From NCBI GenBank assembly GCA_002730365.1, contig PBZZ01000018.1:4564-10399 (forward strand): DNA of 5,836 bases, read 5' to 3'. Of this stretch, positions 1 through 5,836 are shown one piece after another; the first letter of the stretch is position 1, and every line of letters starts with the position of its first letter. The notes beneath the pieces are model-generated. The model ran no database searches, was not told the DNA's origin, and was given only the letters and a program-made list of their open reading frames with translations. The stretch is from Deltaproteobacteria bacterium. GTDB taxonomy: Bacteria > SAR324 > NAC60-12. The position numbers and the translations under genes are program-made.

Positions 1-473
1 ATCTGAGTGCCTCAGAAGGCCACTGGTGCCAAAGTCATAAGTAGTACCCTGATAATGTCTTTCAAACTCAACGGCAGAGTTACAAAGTGGACAAAATGTA
101 ATTGTTATCGGTATCTCCCCGACTGAATCATTGACGATTTTGTGCCATGTCAGGATTTGTAGAGGGTAGGCCCGAGCATCGCCATTTAGTTTAAGCGCGA
201 TCACAGGATCATTCGGCGCAAGCCATTGCTCTGCCTGCTGGTTATCAACGAATTTGGGCTGATCAATGGGGGGATGCCATCTCGAGGTGGTCCTCCTGAG
301 AGTAATTCACGATACTCTATGGAGTGCTTGGACCAGTCTGTATTCCAGCCTTTGGTTGCTCTTCGCAGCAAATCACTAAGCTTGTCTTCTCATTTTGATT
401 GGGAATTGACCGAGACCAAATTTGTGACGAAAAACATCACCAGGGCAAAAAGTAGAGCGGAAGGCTTTGTCAT
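1..473 (-). pseudogene. DUF3179 domain secreted protein, disrupted and partial
   Basis: Reading the minus strand from ATG at 473-471 gives a Sec-type signal peptide (MTKPSALLFALVMFF..., about 27 residues) and then an in-frame TGA at 390-392. The same frame continues after the stop with GWNTDWSKHS and LLSGGPPRDGIPP, typical of the N-terminal part of DUF3179 proteins. At the C6 run (268-273) the match moves to another frame, which runs open for 89 codons to base 1: IDQPKFV, a WLAPNDPVIAL stretch, GDARAYPLQIL, WHKIVND, the conserved CPLCNSA motif and DFGTSGLLRHSD. One extra base in the C run would restore DGIPP-IDQPKF. The C-terminal part lies outside the window. The molecular function of DUF3179 is unknown; family members are usually exported. 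I see a nonsense codon plus a frameshift, so I call it a pseudogene. Two sequencing errors remain possible, since the frameshift sits in a homopolymer. The family assignment is firm; the broken status is less so. Confidence 0.85.
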
Positions 474-559
474 GTAGCTCTTTGGGCTGGAGTAGCAGAG
501 AAGATACTTGCTCAATAATTGTTTTTTAGTTCACTTTATGCCGCTAACTCAAAAGACGT

Positions 560-582
560 AATTGATTCAATATTTTTCAATT
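560..582. repeat. AT-rich inverted repeat, possible operator
   Basis: AATTGA (560-565) is repeated inverted as TCAATT (577-582) around an 11-base AT-rich spacer. The position, within a divergent promoter region, is where a dimeric regulator could bind. Arms this short in AT-rich DNA can arise by chance, and no regulator gene lies in the window. Confidence 0.25.
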
Positions 583-595
583 CAGGAAATAAATC

Positions 596-622
596 TTGAC
601 CAAAAAGTCTGGTCTCTCTAAA
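596..622 (+). promoter_or_regulatory. Weak candidate sigma70 promoter for the importer
   Basis: TTGACC at 596-601 matches five of six bases of the -35 consensus. TCTAAA at 617-622 matches four of six bases of the -10 consensus, but the spacer is 15 bases, shorter than the usual 17. A small inverted repeat, GACCA (598-602) with TGGTC (610-614), overlaps the same region and could be an operator or an mRNA hairpin. It lies 38 bases before the start codon of the binding-protein gene, a sensible place. The match is too loose to be sure. Confidence 0.25.
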
Positions 623-647
623 CAAGGGCTTTGTTTTCAATAACTTT

Positions 648-653
648 AAGGAG
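648..653 (+). promoter_or_regulatory. Strong ribosome binding site of the binding-protein gene
   Basis: AAGGAG lies six bases upstream of ATG 660, close to the ideal Shine-Dalgarno sequence and spacing. It fixes the start of the binding-protein gene. The ATPase, permease and oxidoreductase starts lack a comparable site, which suggests the binding protein is made in excess over the rest of the importer, as is usual for ABC uptake systems. Confidence 0.85.
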
Positions 654-659
654 AATGAC

Positions 660-1703
660 ATGAATTGGCACATCAAGAATTTGTCCCGTAAGGTAAGCAT
701 CGTGATGATGGTGTTGGGTCTCCTTTGGAGTTCCAATGGGTTGGCTAACGAAGGTCTGAAACCGTTGAATCCACCAGAAAAAGTAACAGTAGCCTACGTA
801 CCCATCATGAAGTTTGCGACTATGTACGTCGCTCACAGCCGGAAGCTTTTCGAAAAGTACGGCCTGGATGTAACACTACGCCGTGTGAAATCAGGAACAG
901 AAGCAATCGCCTTTTTGTCAGAAGGCAAGATTGATGTTGGAGGGATTGCGATCGTGACCTCTCTCTGGAATGGCTGGAGCCGAGGCTTGGACCTGCGTAT
1001 TATCGCACCAGGTGGTCTGGAACCAATGGAGAATAGCCCTACCGCTCTGATTGCTCGAGCAGATCTGATGGCCAATGGTTCGATCAAAAGTGTACAGGAT
1101 TTGAAGGGAATGCGCATTGGTGTCGCTGGTGGCCCTGGCAGTGGAGGTGAGTATCTACTGACCAAGGCTTTGCAACAAGGTGGAATGATGCTCAATGACA
1201 TCCAGAAGATAAAGATTGGCAATGCAGACATGCCCAAGGCCTTGGCGAATCAATCTATTGATGCAGCCCTGACAGGACCTCCCTACACCACCCAATCAAT
1301 CAATGATGGTCATGCCAAGGTACTCGCTTCTGATCTAGCCCCTGGCTTGATGACGGTGGCGTTTGTGGGCTCTGGAAAATTTGTCAATCAACGGGTAGAT
1401 GTGGCAGAGAGATTCGTACTCGCTTTGGGAGAGGCAGCTCGCCTTATGCAAGGTGATGACTTTCTTGACGAGGAAAACATCAAAGCCTACATGACGAACA
1501 CTAACACCACAGAAAAAGCCCTACGTACAGGAAAGAAGCTGATCTATGATCCAAACATTGTCATTCCAGTGGCTGGTCTGAAAGACATTGAAAGTGTACA
1601 TCGTTTAAATGGCCGAACGGAATACACCACAGAGTTGGATCTGAACAATGCAGTCGATGAACGCTTCACAAAAAAAGCAATCGGTATCTTGAGGAATTAT
1701 TGA
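660..1703 (+). CDS. ABC transporter periplasmic substrate-binding protein, NMT1/SsuA-like
   Basis: A 347-residue protein that should capture a small organic solute in the periplasm and deliver it to the permease. Residues 1-29 form a Sec signal: basic n-region (MNWHIKNLSRK), hydrophobic core about 13-22, likely cleavage after GLA at residue 29. There is no lipobox cysteine, so it should be soluble. The mature part starts with VTVAYVPIM (42-50) and has the family pattern: YVAHSRKLFEKYGLDV (56-71), EAIAFLSEGKIDVG (81-94), LKGMRIGVAGGPGSGGEYL (148-166), and ALANQSIDAALTGPPY (194-209). This is the nitrate/sulfonate/taurine/thiamine-precursor class of type II binding proteins. The substrate cannot be decided from these motifs. 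The start is set by a strong ribosome binding site. It is the first gene of the importer, with an unusually long gap to the ATPase. The C-terminal part (about 300-347) has the family length and no visible truncation. Confidence 0.92.
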   Translation: MNWHIKNLSRKVSIVMMVLGLLWSSNGLANEGLKPLNPPEKVTVAYVPIMKFATMYVAHSRKLFEKYGLDVTLRRVKSGTEAIAFLSEGKIDVGGIAIVTSLWNGWSRGLDLRIIAPGGLEPMENSPTALIARADLMANGSIKSVQDLKGMRIGVAGGPGSGGEYLLTKALQQGGMMLNDIQKIKIGNADMPKALANQSIDAALTGPPYTTQSINDGHAKVLASDLAPGLMTVAFVGSGKFVNQRVDVAERFVLALGEAARLMQGDDFLDEENIKAYMTNTNTTEKALRTGKKLIYDPNIVIPVAGLKDIESVHRLNGRTEYTTELDLNNAVDERFTKKAIGILRNY

Positions 1704-1956
1704 CTGAAAGCAGAATTCTCCACTCGATCTGCACCCAGCCCAGTGATAAAAAAGATGAAATATATGGTCACAGGGCTAGGGCTGCTAAGGAGGATGCATA
1801 TCCTTCAGTCTGTATTCTGCCCAACAAGTTCTTCCCAATTCATCTTGTGATCCAGCCCTGATTCGATAATCCCTACGATCCGCTAGTTCCACTCATTAGC
1901 AGCTCACTTCGCTACTGCAAAAAATTACTGATGATTCCTCCTTTCTTCAAATCGGC
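1704..1956. other. Long gap inside the importer gene set
   Basis: These 253 bases separate the binding-protein gene from the ATPase gene. I see no gene with family resemblance on either strand. The stretch holds a weak inverted repeat just after the stop (GCAGA 1710-1714 with TCTGC 1728-1732), a strong hairpin around a Shine-Dalgarno-like AAGGAGG (1787-1806), and a long-range 7-base inverted repeat (CAGGGCT 1771-1777 with AGCCCTG 1854-1860). GATAAT at 1865-1870 resembles a -10 box, but no good -35 box lies at the right distance. A processing or attenuation region, or a separate promoter for the downstream genes, would explain a gap this size (inference). Confidence 0.6.
1789..1806 (+). promoter_or_regulatory. 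Hairpin burying a Shine-Dalgarno-like sequence
   Basis: GGAGGAT (1789-1795) pairs with ATCCTTC (1800-1806), seven pairs including one G-U, closing a GCAT tetraloop. The left arm covers most of the anti-16S sequence AAGGAGG (1787-1793) and part of the ATG that directly abuts it (1794). No T-run follows, so it is not a typical intrinsic terminator. It could be an mRNA stability element that protects the 3' end of the binding-protein message, or it may be chance. Confidence 0.35.
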
Positions 1957-2739
1957 ATGTCTGTAAAGATCCGTTGTCAAGGTTGTCAGAAAGTCTACAG
2001 CACAGCGGAAGGAGAGTTTACCGCCATTGGTGATGCTACCCTGCAAATTGAGGAAGGCCAGTTCGTTTGTATCGTCGGTCCTTCTGGATGCGGGAAATCC
2101 ACCTTGCTCAAGATCATTGCGGGATTGGAGAACTTTACTGCAGGAGAGTTTAATGTCCAGCATGGTGAGGGGAAGGACCAGCCAATCAACAACGTCGTCT
2201 TTCAGGAATACGCTATCTTTCCTTGGCGGACTGTACTGGAGAACGTTGCCTTCGGACTTGAGATGCGGGGTATTTCAAAAAAAATCCGCACAGAAATCGC
2301 CCGAGAATGGCTTCAGAAAGTTGGCTTGAGCAAATTTAGTAATTACTTCCCGGATCAGATCTCGGGTGGTATGAAACAACGAGTTGCCATCATCCGAGCA
2401 TTGGCCAATGATCCAGAAATTCTATTGATGGACGAACCCTTGGGGGCTCTTGATGCACAGTCCAGACTCTTAATCCAGGAAGAATTGCTAAAACTCTGGG
2501 ACGAAACCAAAAAAACTGTTCTCTACGTCACACACAGCCTGGACGAAGCGATATTTTTGGGTGATGAGGTTTTGCTGATGTCGGCTAACCCGGGTCGCAT
2601 CATCGAACGTTATCCAATCACTATTGAGCGGCCGCGCTCAATCAACACGATGAACAGTGGGGAATTTACAAGAATTCGAAGTGAAATTTGGGAGAAGCTG
2701 GCAGTGGAGGTCGATCGCTCAATGGCCAGTCAGCAATGA
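1957..2739 (+). CDS. ABC transporter ATPase, SsuB/TauB/NrtD-like
   Basis: A 260-residue cytoplasmic ATPase that should power the importer by ATP hydrolysis at the permease. All motifs are in order: Walker A GPSGCGKST (41-49), Q-loop glutamine 83 in VFQEYAIFPW, signature ISGGMKQR (135-142, Ile in place of the usual Leu), Walker B ILLMDEP (155-161) with the catalytic Glu, D-loop GALD (163-166), and the switch histidine 193 in THSLDEA. The FPW after the Q-loop and the overall length are typical of the nitrate/sulfonate/taurine subfamily. ATG 1957 is the first possible start after an in-frame TAG at 1897 and gives a normal N-terminus, but no clear Shine-Dalgarno precedes it. A CxxC pair (C7, C10, RCQGC) in the first strand is unusual. 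It ends 29 bases before the permease gene, so the two are surely co-transcribed. Substrate specificity cannot be read from an ATPase. Confidence 0.95.
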   Translation: MSVKIRCQGCQKVYSTAEGEFTAIGDATLQIEEGQFVCIVGPSGCGKSTLLKIIAGLENFTAGEFNVQHGEGKDQPINNVVFQEYAIFPWRTVLENVAFGLEMRGISKKIRTEIAREWLQKVGLSKFSNYFPDQISGGMKQRVAIIRALANDPEILLMDEPLGALDAQSRLLIQEELLKLWDETKKTVLYVTHSLDEAIFLGDEVLLMSANPGRIIERYPITIERPRSINTMNSGEFTRIRSEIWEKLAVEVDRSMASQQ

Positions 2740-2768
2740 TTGCTTCCCAATAAACAACAAATCAGTCT

Positions 2769-3806
2769 ATGAATCCTGAAAAATCCATTAAGCTCTCCGT
2801 TCAGTTTCCATTATTTCTGTTGCTGAACCTGATTCTCTACTTTCTCGACTTATGGACGAATCAGGCGCTGATGTGCTTGGTGATTGATGTGATCCTCTTT
2901 GGCAAGATTGTCAATGATGCGATGAAACTAGTCCCAGTACGCTACAAGAAGGGCTCGGAGCGATTTGTGACTTTGCTCTTTCCCATATTGCTGCTCTCAA
3001 TCTGGGAAATCTTTGCAAGTACTGGCAAGATCAACCCAACTTGGTTCCCGGAGCCCACCAAGATCCTTGCCTCTCTCTGGGAGTTGATCACGGTCCCGGA
3101 AAAATTCAGCGAGACCACCCTGTTGGGTCGTCCCTGGATGATCCTGGAACGCTTTCAAGAGCAAGGTCTCGAAGGTGTCTGGAAATTGATTGAAGAAGGC
3201 CACGTGTGGGCGACTCTATATCGAGTGGTCATGGGTTTTGTGATTGGCCTAGTCCCAGCGGTCTTTTGTGGCTTCCTGATGGGGATGAACAAGACGATCC
3301 GTTTGATGTTTGATAGCATCCTATCCGCAATCTATGTACTCCCAAAAATCGCAATTTTTCCCATCGTGATGCTGGTCTTTGCCGATCCTTTTGGAGATGC
3401 GCCCCGGATTGCTGTGGTTGCTCTTTCTGTATTTTTCATGATGACAATTCACACGATGGGTGCAGTCCAGAATGTTGAAGGAATTTACATTCTGGCAGGC
3501 CGCAATTATGGAGCCCACGGACTGAAACTCTTCTTCAAGGTAATCCTGCCGGGCTCCTTGCCATCAATCTTTTCAGGGATGCGAGTCGCTCTTGGAATGG
3601 CTTTGATAGTGATCATTGCGGTTGAATTTCTCCGAGCTGAGAAGGGAGTTGGCTACCTGATCTATTACAACTGGGAAATCCTGGCACCTGAGAAGATGTA
3701 TGCGGGTTTGATCACAGTCATGTTGATTGGCATCCTGACGACCCTCATTCTGAAACTGCTGCAGTACCTGGCTCTTCCCTGGAAACGTCACTCTCTTTTC
3801 AAATGA
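2769..3806 (+). CDS. ABC transporter permease, SsuC/TauC-like, with N-terminal extension
   Basis: An inner-membrane protein of 345 residues that should form the solute channel, probably as a homodimer. The core has the BPD_transp_1 pattern: a helix at about 66-84 (FVTLLFPILLLSIWE), the FPEPTKIL motif (93-100), helices at about 149-171 and 183-204, and the EAA loop at about 237-268 (AGRNYGAHG, then KVILPGSLPSI), which docks on the ATPase. Helices near 272-288 and 312-335 and a basic tail complete it. Family members are usually about 250-280 residues. The excess here is an N-terminal part with two extra hydrophobic segments (about 12-29 and 33-48) and a longer stretch between FPEPTKIL and helix two (about 109-142). 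ATG 2769 is the first start after an in-frame TAA at 2751 and has no obvious Shine-Dalgarno. A later start would remove the extra helices, but none has a better site. Confidence 0.92.
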   Translation: MNPEKSIKLSVQFPLFLLLNLILYFLDLWTNQALMCLVIDVILFGKIVNDAMKLVPVRYKKGSERFVTLLFPILLLSIWEIFASTGKINPTWFPEPTKILASLWELITVPEKFSETTLLGRPWMILERFQEQGLEGVWKLIEEGHVWATLYRVVMGFVIGLVPAVFCGFLMGMNKTIRLMFDSILSAIYVLPKIAIFPIVMLVFADPFGDAPRIAVVALSVFFMMTIHTMGAVQNVEGIYILAGRNYGAHGLKLFFKVILPGSLPSIFSGMRVALGMALIVIIAVEFLRAEKGVGYLIYYNWEILAPEKMYAGLITVMLIGILTTLILKLLQYLALPWKRHSLFK

Positions 3807-3839
3807 CTTTTTCCGCCAATCCTCCCTGGAAAGATCTCA

Positions 3840-5093
3840 ATGGAATCCTTTGACGTCATCGTTTGTGGAGGAGGTGCTGCAGGGGTAGGTGCCGCCGTTG
3901 GAGCAGCCCAATCTGGGGCTCGGGTGGCGTTGCTGGAACGCTATGGCTTCTTAGGTGGAGCCGCAATCAATTCGCAGGTCTTGTCTTACTGTGGCTTCTA
4001 TCAATGCGACACTCGAGGAGAACGTGCAATCGGGGGTGTTGGTTACCAGGTTCTGTTGGAACTGGCAAAAGTGGGGGAATATATACGACCACACCGCTCT
4101 GAGCTAACTGGGAACCGCATCATCTTACTGGATCCTGAGAAGCTGAAATATGCTCTCGATCGACTGGTCCTTTCCCATCAAGTAAAACTCTTCCTACACA
4201 CCACGCTGGTTGATGTGAAAAAGCAGGGGAGTCGCCTTGAGGCGATTGACCTAGTAGGTCTTTTTCAGCAAAGATCGCTCTTAGGAAAGGCCTTTGTCGA
4301 CGCCACTGGCAATGGCCAACTTTCCAAATTTGCGAGCCTCCCTCTCAGTGTTAATCAGCAGGAACAGTCTCTCCAATCCATGTCGCTTCCAATTCGACTA
4401 GGAGGTCTTGCTAAGGATCAGAAGATTGATCGAGAGGCGATCAAAGTGGCTGTTGAAGTCTATAATCGGCAGGCTATTCATCCTATTCCCCGTCAGGATG
4501 GTGGAGTCTTTGTGAGAGTTCCCAATTCCAATGACTGGCTCTGGATGATCGTTGATATTGGCCTGAAGAATGTTCAGGAGGAGTTGGTGACAAAGGCAGA
4601 GTGTATGGGACGCCAAATTGCCCATGACTGCGTGGGAGTCCTAAGAGCTGAAGTAGCTGGATTTGAGAACTGCCACATCGTAAATACCGGACCACAAATC
4701 GGCATTCGGGAAGCTTGGCGTCCTGAGGCTCAATACGAACTCAAACAAGAAGATTTAGCGATTGGCAGAAAATTTGACTCAGGAATCGCCCGTGCCGCCT
4801 GGCCAATGGAAGATCACTCAAAACCAGGCAAACCATCTTATCATCCGATCGGTGGAGGGGGACATGGATTGATTCCCTTCGAGTCGCTTTCCACGAAGAT
4901 TCCCAATCTTTGGTTGGGTGGCCGCACCATTGGGGCGGATGCGGCCGCATATGGTTCCATCCGGGTAATGGGAACTTCCTTCGCTACTGGACAAGCTGCT
5001 GGCGTTGCCGCAGCACTCTGCGCTCAACAAGATGAATCTCCTCAATCACACGAAGTAATTGCAGAGCTCGTGGCTCAAGAAGCACTGATCTGA
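3840..5093 (+). CDS. FAD-dependent oxidoreductase, FAD_oxidored family
   Basis: A 417-residue cytoplasmic flavoprotein expected to oxidise a small substrate with FAD. The N-terminus is a Rossmann FAD-binding fold: DVIVCGGGAAGVGAA with GxGxxG at 10-15, strand two ending in Glu33 (VALLERYGFLGG), and the second FAD motif FVDATGNGQ (152-160). The C-terminal half carries hallmarks of the family (PF12831-type): GPQIGIREAWRPEAQYEL (284-301), EDLAIGRKFDSGIARAAWP (304-322), NLWLGGRTIGADAAAYGSI (356-374) and MGTSFATGQAAGVAAAL (377-393), the last closing over the flavin. No signal peptide or membrane helix is seen. It starts 33 bases after the permease stop with only a weak GGAAAG (3828-3833) as ribosome binding site, so it probably shares the importer mRNA and acts on what is imported (inference). 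The substrate is unknown; the 'succinate dehydrogenase flavoprotein' labels often given to this family would not be justified. Confidence 0.9.
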   Translation: MESFDVIVCGGGAAGVGAAVGAAQSGARVALLERYGFLGGAAINSQVLSYCGFYQCDTRGERAIGGVGYQVLLELAKVGEYIRPHRSELTGNRIILLDPEKLKYALDRLVLSHQVKLFLHTTLVDVKKQGSRLEAIDLVGLFQQRSLLGKAFVDATGNGQLSKFASLPLSVNQQEQSLQSMSLPIRLGGLAKDQKIDREAIKVAVEVYNRQAIHPIPRQDGGVFVRVPNSNDWLWMIVDIGLKNVQEELVTKAECMGRQIAHDCVGVLRAEVAGFENCHIVNTGPQIGIREAWRPEAQYELKQEDLAIGRKFDSGIARAAWPMEDHSKPGKPSYHPIGGGGHGLIPFESLSTKIPNLWLGGRTIGADAAAYGSIRVMGTSFATGQAAGVAAALCAQQDESPQSHEVIAELVAQEALI

Positions 5094-5099
5094 GATCAG
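5085..5099. repeat. Perfect palindrome across two convergent stop codons
   Basis: CTGATC (5085-5090) and GATCAG (5094-5099) form a perfect 6-base inverted repeat. Its three-base loop is the TGA stop of the oxidoreductase (5091-5093), and its right arm holds the stop of the minus-strand gene (5096-5098). Transcripts from either side would fold the same hairpin. No T-run follows on either strand, so a bidirectional intrinsic terminator is only weakly supported. Confidence 0.4.
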
Positions 5100-5836
5100 C
5101 TGTCTGGTTTGGATGATTTGATGAAGGGATAAATGCGGAACTGATCCTGAGTTCGGTCTACTGCAACAAAGTCGGCAACCCGCTCTAATGCCTTTGCAAT
5201 CACCGTGTTATCGGTTCCCTGTCTCAAGGCATCCTCAACGAACAACCTCAGGTCTTTTTCAATGATGTGTGCCTCACAGCCAGAGTTGAATTTGCTGGAA
5301 GCGACAAACTTTGGGAAGGTCTGGCTTGTCGCAAAACTCTGCCCTGAACTTGCGTTGATCACTGCCAGCATTGTTTCCAGTTGTAATCCACCAGATTCTC
5401 CGTAGGCAAGAGCCTCGCTGGTTGTTACATAAGAGGAAATGCAAAGCGCATTGTTGATCATTTTCATCTGCTGCCCTTGTCCAGCTGCCTCTCCAACGAC
5501 AAAGACGTTTGCTGAATAGCACTCGACCAATGGACGAGCCTGATCAATTTGGTTCAAAGGACCGGAGACCATACTTGTGAGGGTTCCTTCGACAGCTCTA
5601 AACTGCAGACCCGAAACAGGACTGTCCACATATCCAAGACCTGCTTTGGCCAGCACTTGAGCATTCTTGGCAGCAGCGGTAGGACCAATGGTGCAGGTAT
5701 CCACGATCACACACTCATCGGGCTGCAACTCTGCAACTTCCTGAACTACGAGCTGGTTGACATCCACGGTAGGTAGCGATAAAGCTACGACTTGGGCCCG
5801 CTCCACCACCTCTGCATTTGATGCAGCAATCAAGCT
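5096..5836 (-). CDS. 3-hydroxyisobutyrate dehydrogenase-like NAD(P) enzyme, N-terminus outside window
   Basis: The visible 247 codons are the larger C-terminal part of a beta-hydroxyacid dehydrogenase, a family that oxidises short 3-hydroxy acids (or reduces the semialdehydes) with NAD(P). The nucleotide-binding start (GxGxxG) and about 45-50 residues are missing beyond the edge. The frame is open through base 5836, and the TTG at 5833-5831 is probably an internal leucine, not a start. Landmarks: VVALSLPT, VIVDTCTIGP, the substrate loop DSPVSGLQFRAVEGTLTSMV, the catalytic region GQGQQMKMINN with Lys (5462-5464) and Asn four residues on, then an all-helical domain with IIEKDLRLFVEDA. Two family positions differ: Cys replaces the usual Ser in the DxST motif, and Leu replaces the second Gly of the PVSGG loop. 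The gene is convergent with the oxidoreductase, two bases between stops, so it belongs to another transcript. The exact substrate is not determinable. Confidence 0.9.
   Translation of the reverse strand, partial: SLIAASNAEVVERAQVVALSLPTVDVNQLVVQEVAELQPDECVIVDTCTIGPTAAAKNAQVLAKAGLGYVDSPVSGLQFRAVEGTLTSMVSGPLNQIDQARPLVECYSANVFVVGEAAGQGQQMKMINNALCISSYVTTSEALAYGESGGLQLETMLAVINASSGQSFATSQTFPKFVASSKFNSGCEAHIIEKDLRLFVEDALRQGTDNTVIAKALERVADFVAVDRTQDQFRIYPFIKSSKPDS

Larger units (their letters stand above)
474..659. other. Divergent intergenic region
   Basis: This 186-base, AT-rich stretch separates the minus-strand DUF3179 gene from the plus-strand binding-protein gene, so it should hold promoters for both directions. 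It contains two short inverted repeats and a T6 run (522-527) without a convincing hairpin in front of it. No coding signal is visible on either strand: the short open frames here have no family resemblance and no ribosome binding site. Minus-strand promoter elements are not convincing; only a loose TTGAGT-like box can be seen. Confidence 0.7.

Noticed and set aside
390..392. TGA in the DUF3179 gene as a recoded codon (tryptophan or selenocysteine)
   Set aside because: TGA is the normal stop of the intact genes here, tryptophan is TGG throughout, no selenocysteine-type context is visible, and the gene carries a second independent disruption.
226..477. An 83-codon open frame on the plus strand opposite the DUF3179 gene
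   Set aside because: It has no family resemblance and no ribosome binding site, and it lies antisense to clearly recognisable DUF3179 coding sequence.
505..530. T6 run (522-527) as an intrinsic terminator
   Set aside because: No stable GC-rich hairpin precedes it, and no plus-strand gene ends upstream that would need it.
833..1237. A 134-codon open frame on the minus strand inside the binding-protein gene
   Set aside because: It is antisense to strongly supported coding sequence, its composition is that of a codon shadow, and it has no ribosome binding site or family match.
334..1817. A 12-base direct repeat, CAGTCTGTATTC, at 334-345 and 1806-1817
   Set aside because: One or two 12-base matches are expected by chance in a window this size, and nothing mobile flanks either copy.
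1755..1850. A 31-codon frame from ATG 1755, with ATG 1794 in the same frame next to AAGGAGG
   Set aside because: The Shine-Dalgarno-like sequence directly abuts ATG 1794 with no spacing and is buried in a hairpin, ATG 1755 has no ribosome binding site, and the peptide has no recognisable features.
1..5836. CRISPR array, insertion sequence, tRNA or rRNA
   Set aside because: No regularly spaced repeats, transposase motifs, terminal inverted repeats with target duplications, or RNA-gene landmarks were seen on either strand.

Overview
The window looks like chromosomal DNA of a Gram-negative bacterium. Base composition is mid-GC, and the substrate-binding protein has an ordinary Sec signal with no lipobox, so it should be free in a periplasm. 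Every intact gene whose end is visible stops at TGA, so the standard bacterial code applies. The gene families suggest an uncultivated, probably marine, proteobacterium-like lineage. That placement is a guess; no rRNA or marker gene is present.

Layout. (1) Positions 1-473, minus strand: a DUF3179 (PF11376-type) secreted protein gene, cut by the window edge. It is broken by an in-frame TGA at codon 28 and by a one-base frameshift at a run of six C (G6 on the plus strand, 268-273). No single open reading frame covers it; it was found by reading the reverse strand in two frames. (2) 474-659: divergent intergenic region with a strong ribosome binding site for the next gene, small inverted repeats and only weak promoter-like matches. 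(3) 660-3806, plus strand: a three-gene ABC importer of the nitrate/sulfonate/taurine (NMT1/SsuA-like) class: periplasmic binding protein, a 253-base gap, ATPase, then a permease with an unusual N-terminal extension. (4) 3840-5093, plus strand: an FAD-dependent oxidoreductase of the FAD_oxidored type, 33 bases after the permease and probably in the same operon. (5) 5096-5836, minus strand: a 3-hydroxyisobutyrate dehydrogenase-like NAD(P)-dependent enzyme, convergent and truncated at its N-terminus by the window end.

Working together (inference). The importer would bring in a small organic molecule, and the co-directional flavoenzyme would oxidise it in the cytoplasm. The convergent beta-hydroxyacid dehydrogenase may act on a related hydroxy acid. 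The substrate cannot be read from the sequence. I see no strong evidence of a new defence or mobile system. The points most worth a second look are the doubly broken DUF3179 gene, the enlarged permease, the importer-flavoenzyme pairing, and the structured gap between binding protein and ATPase.
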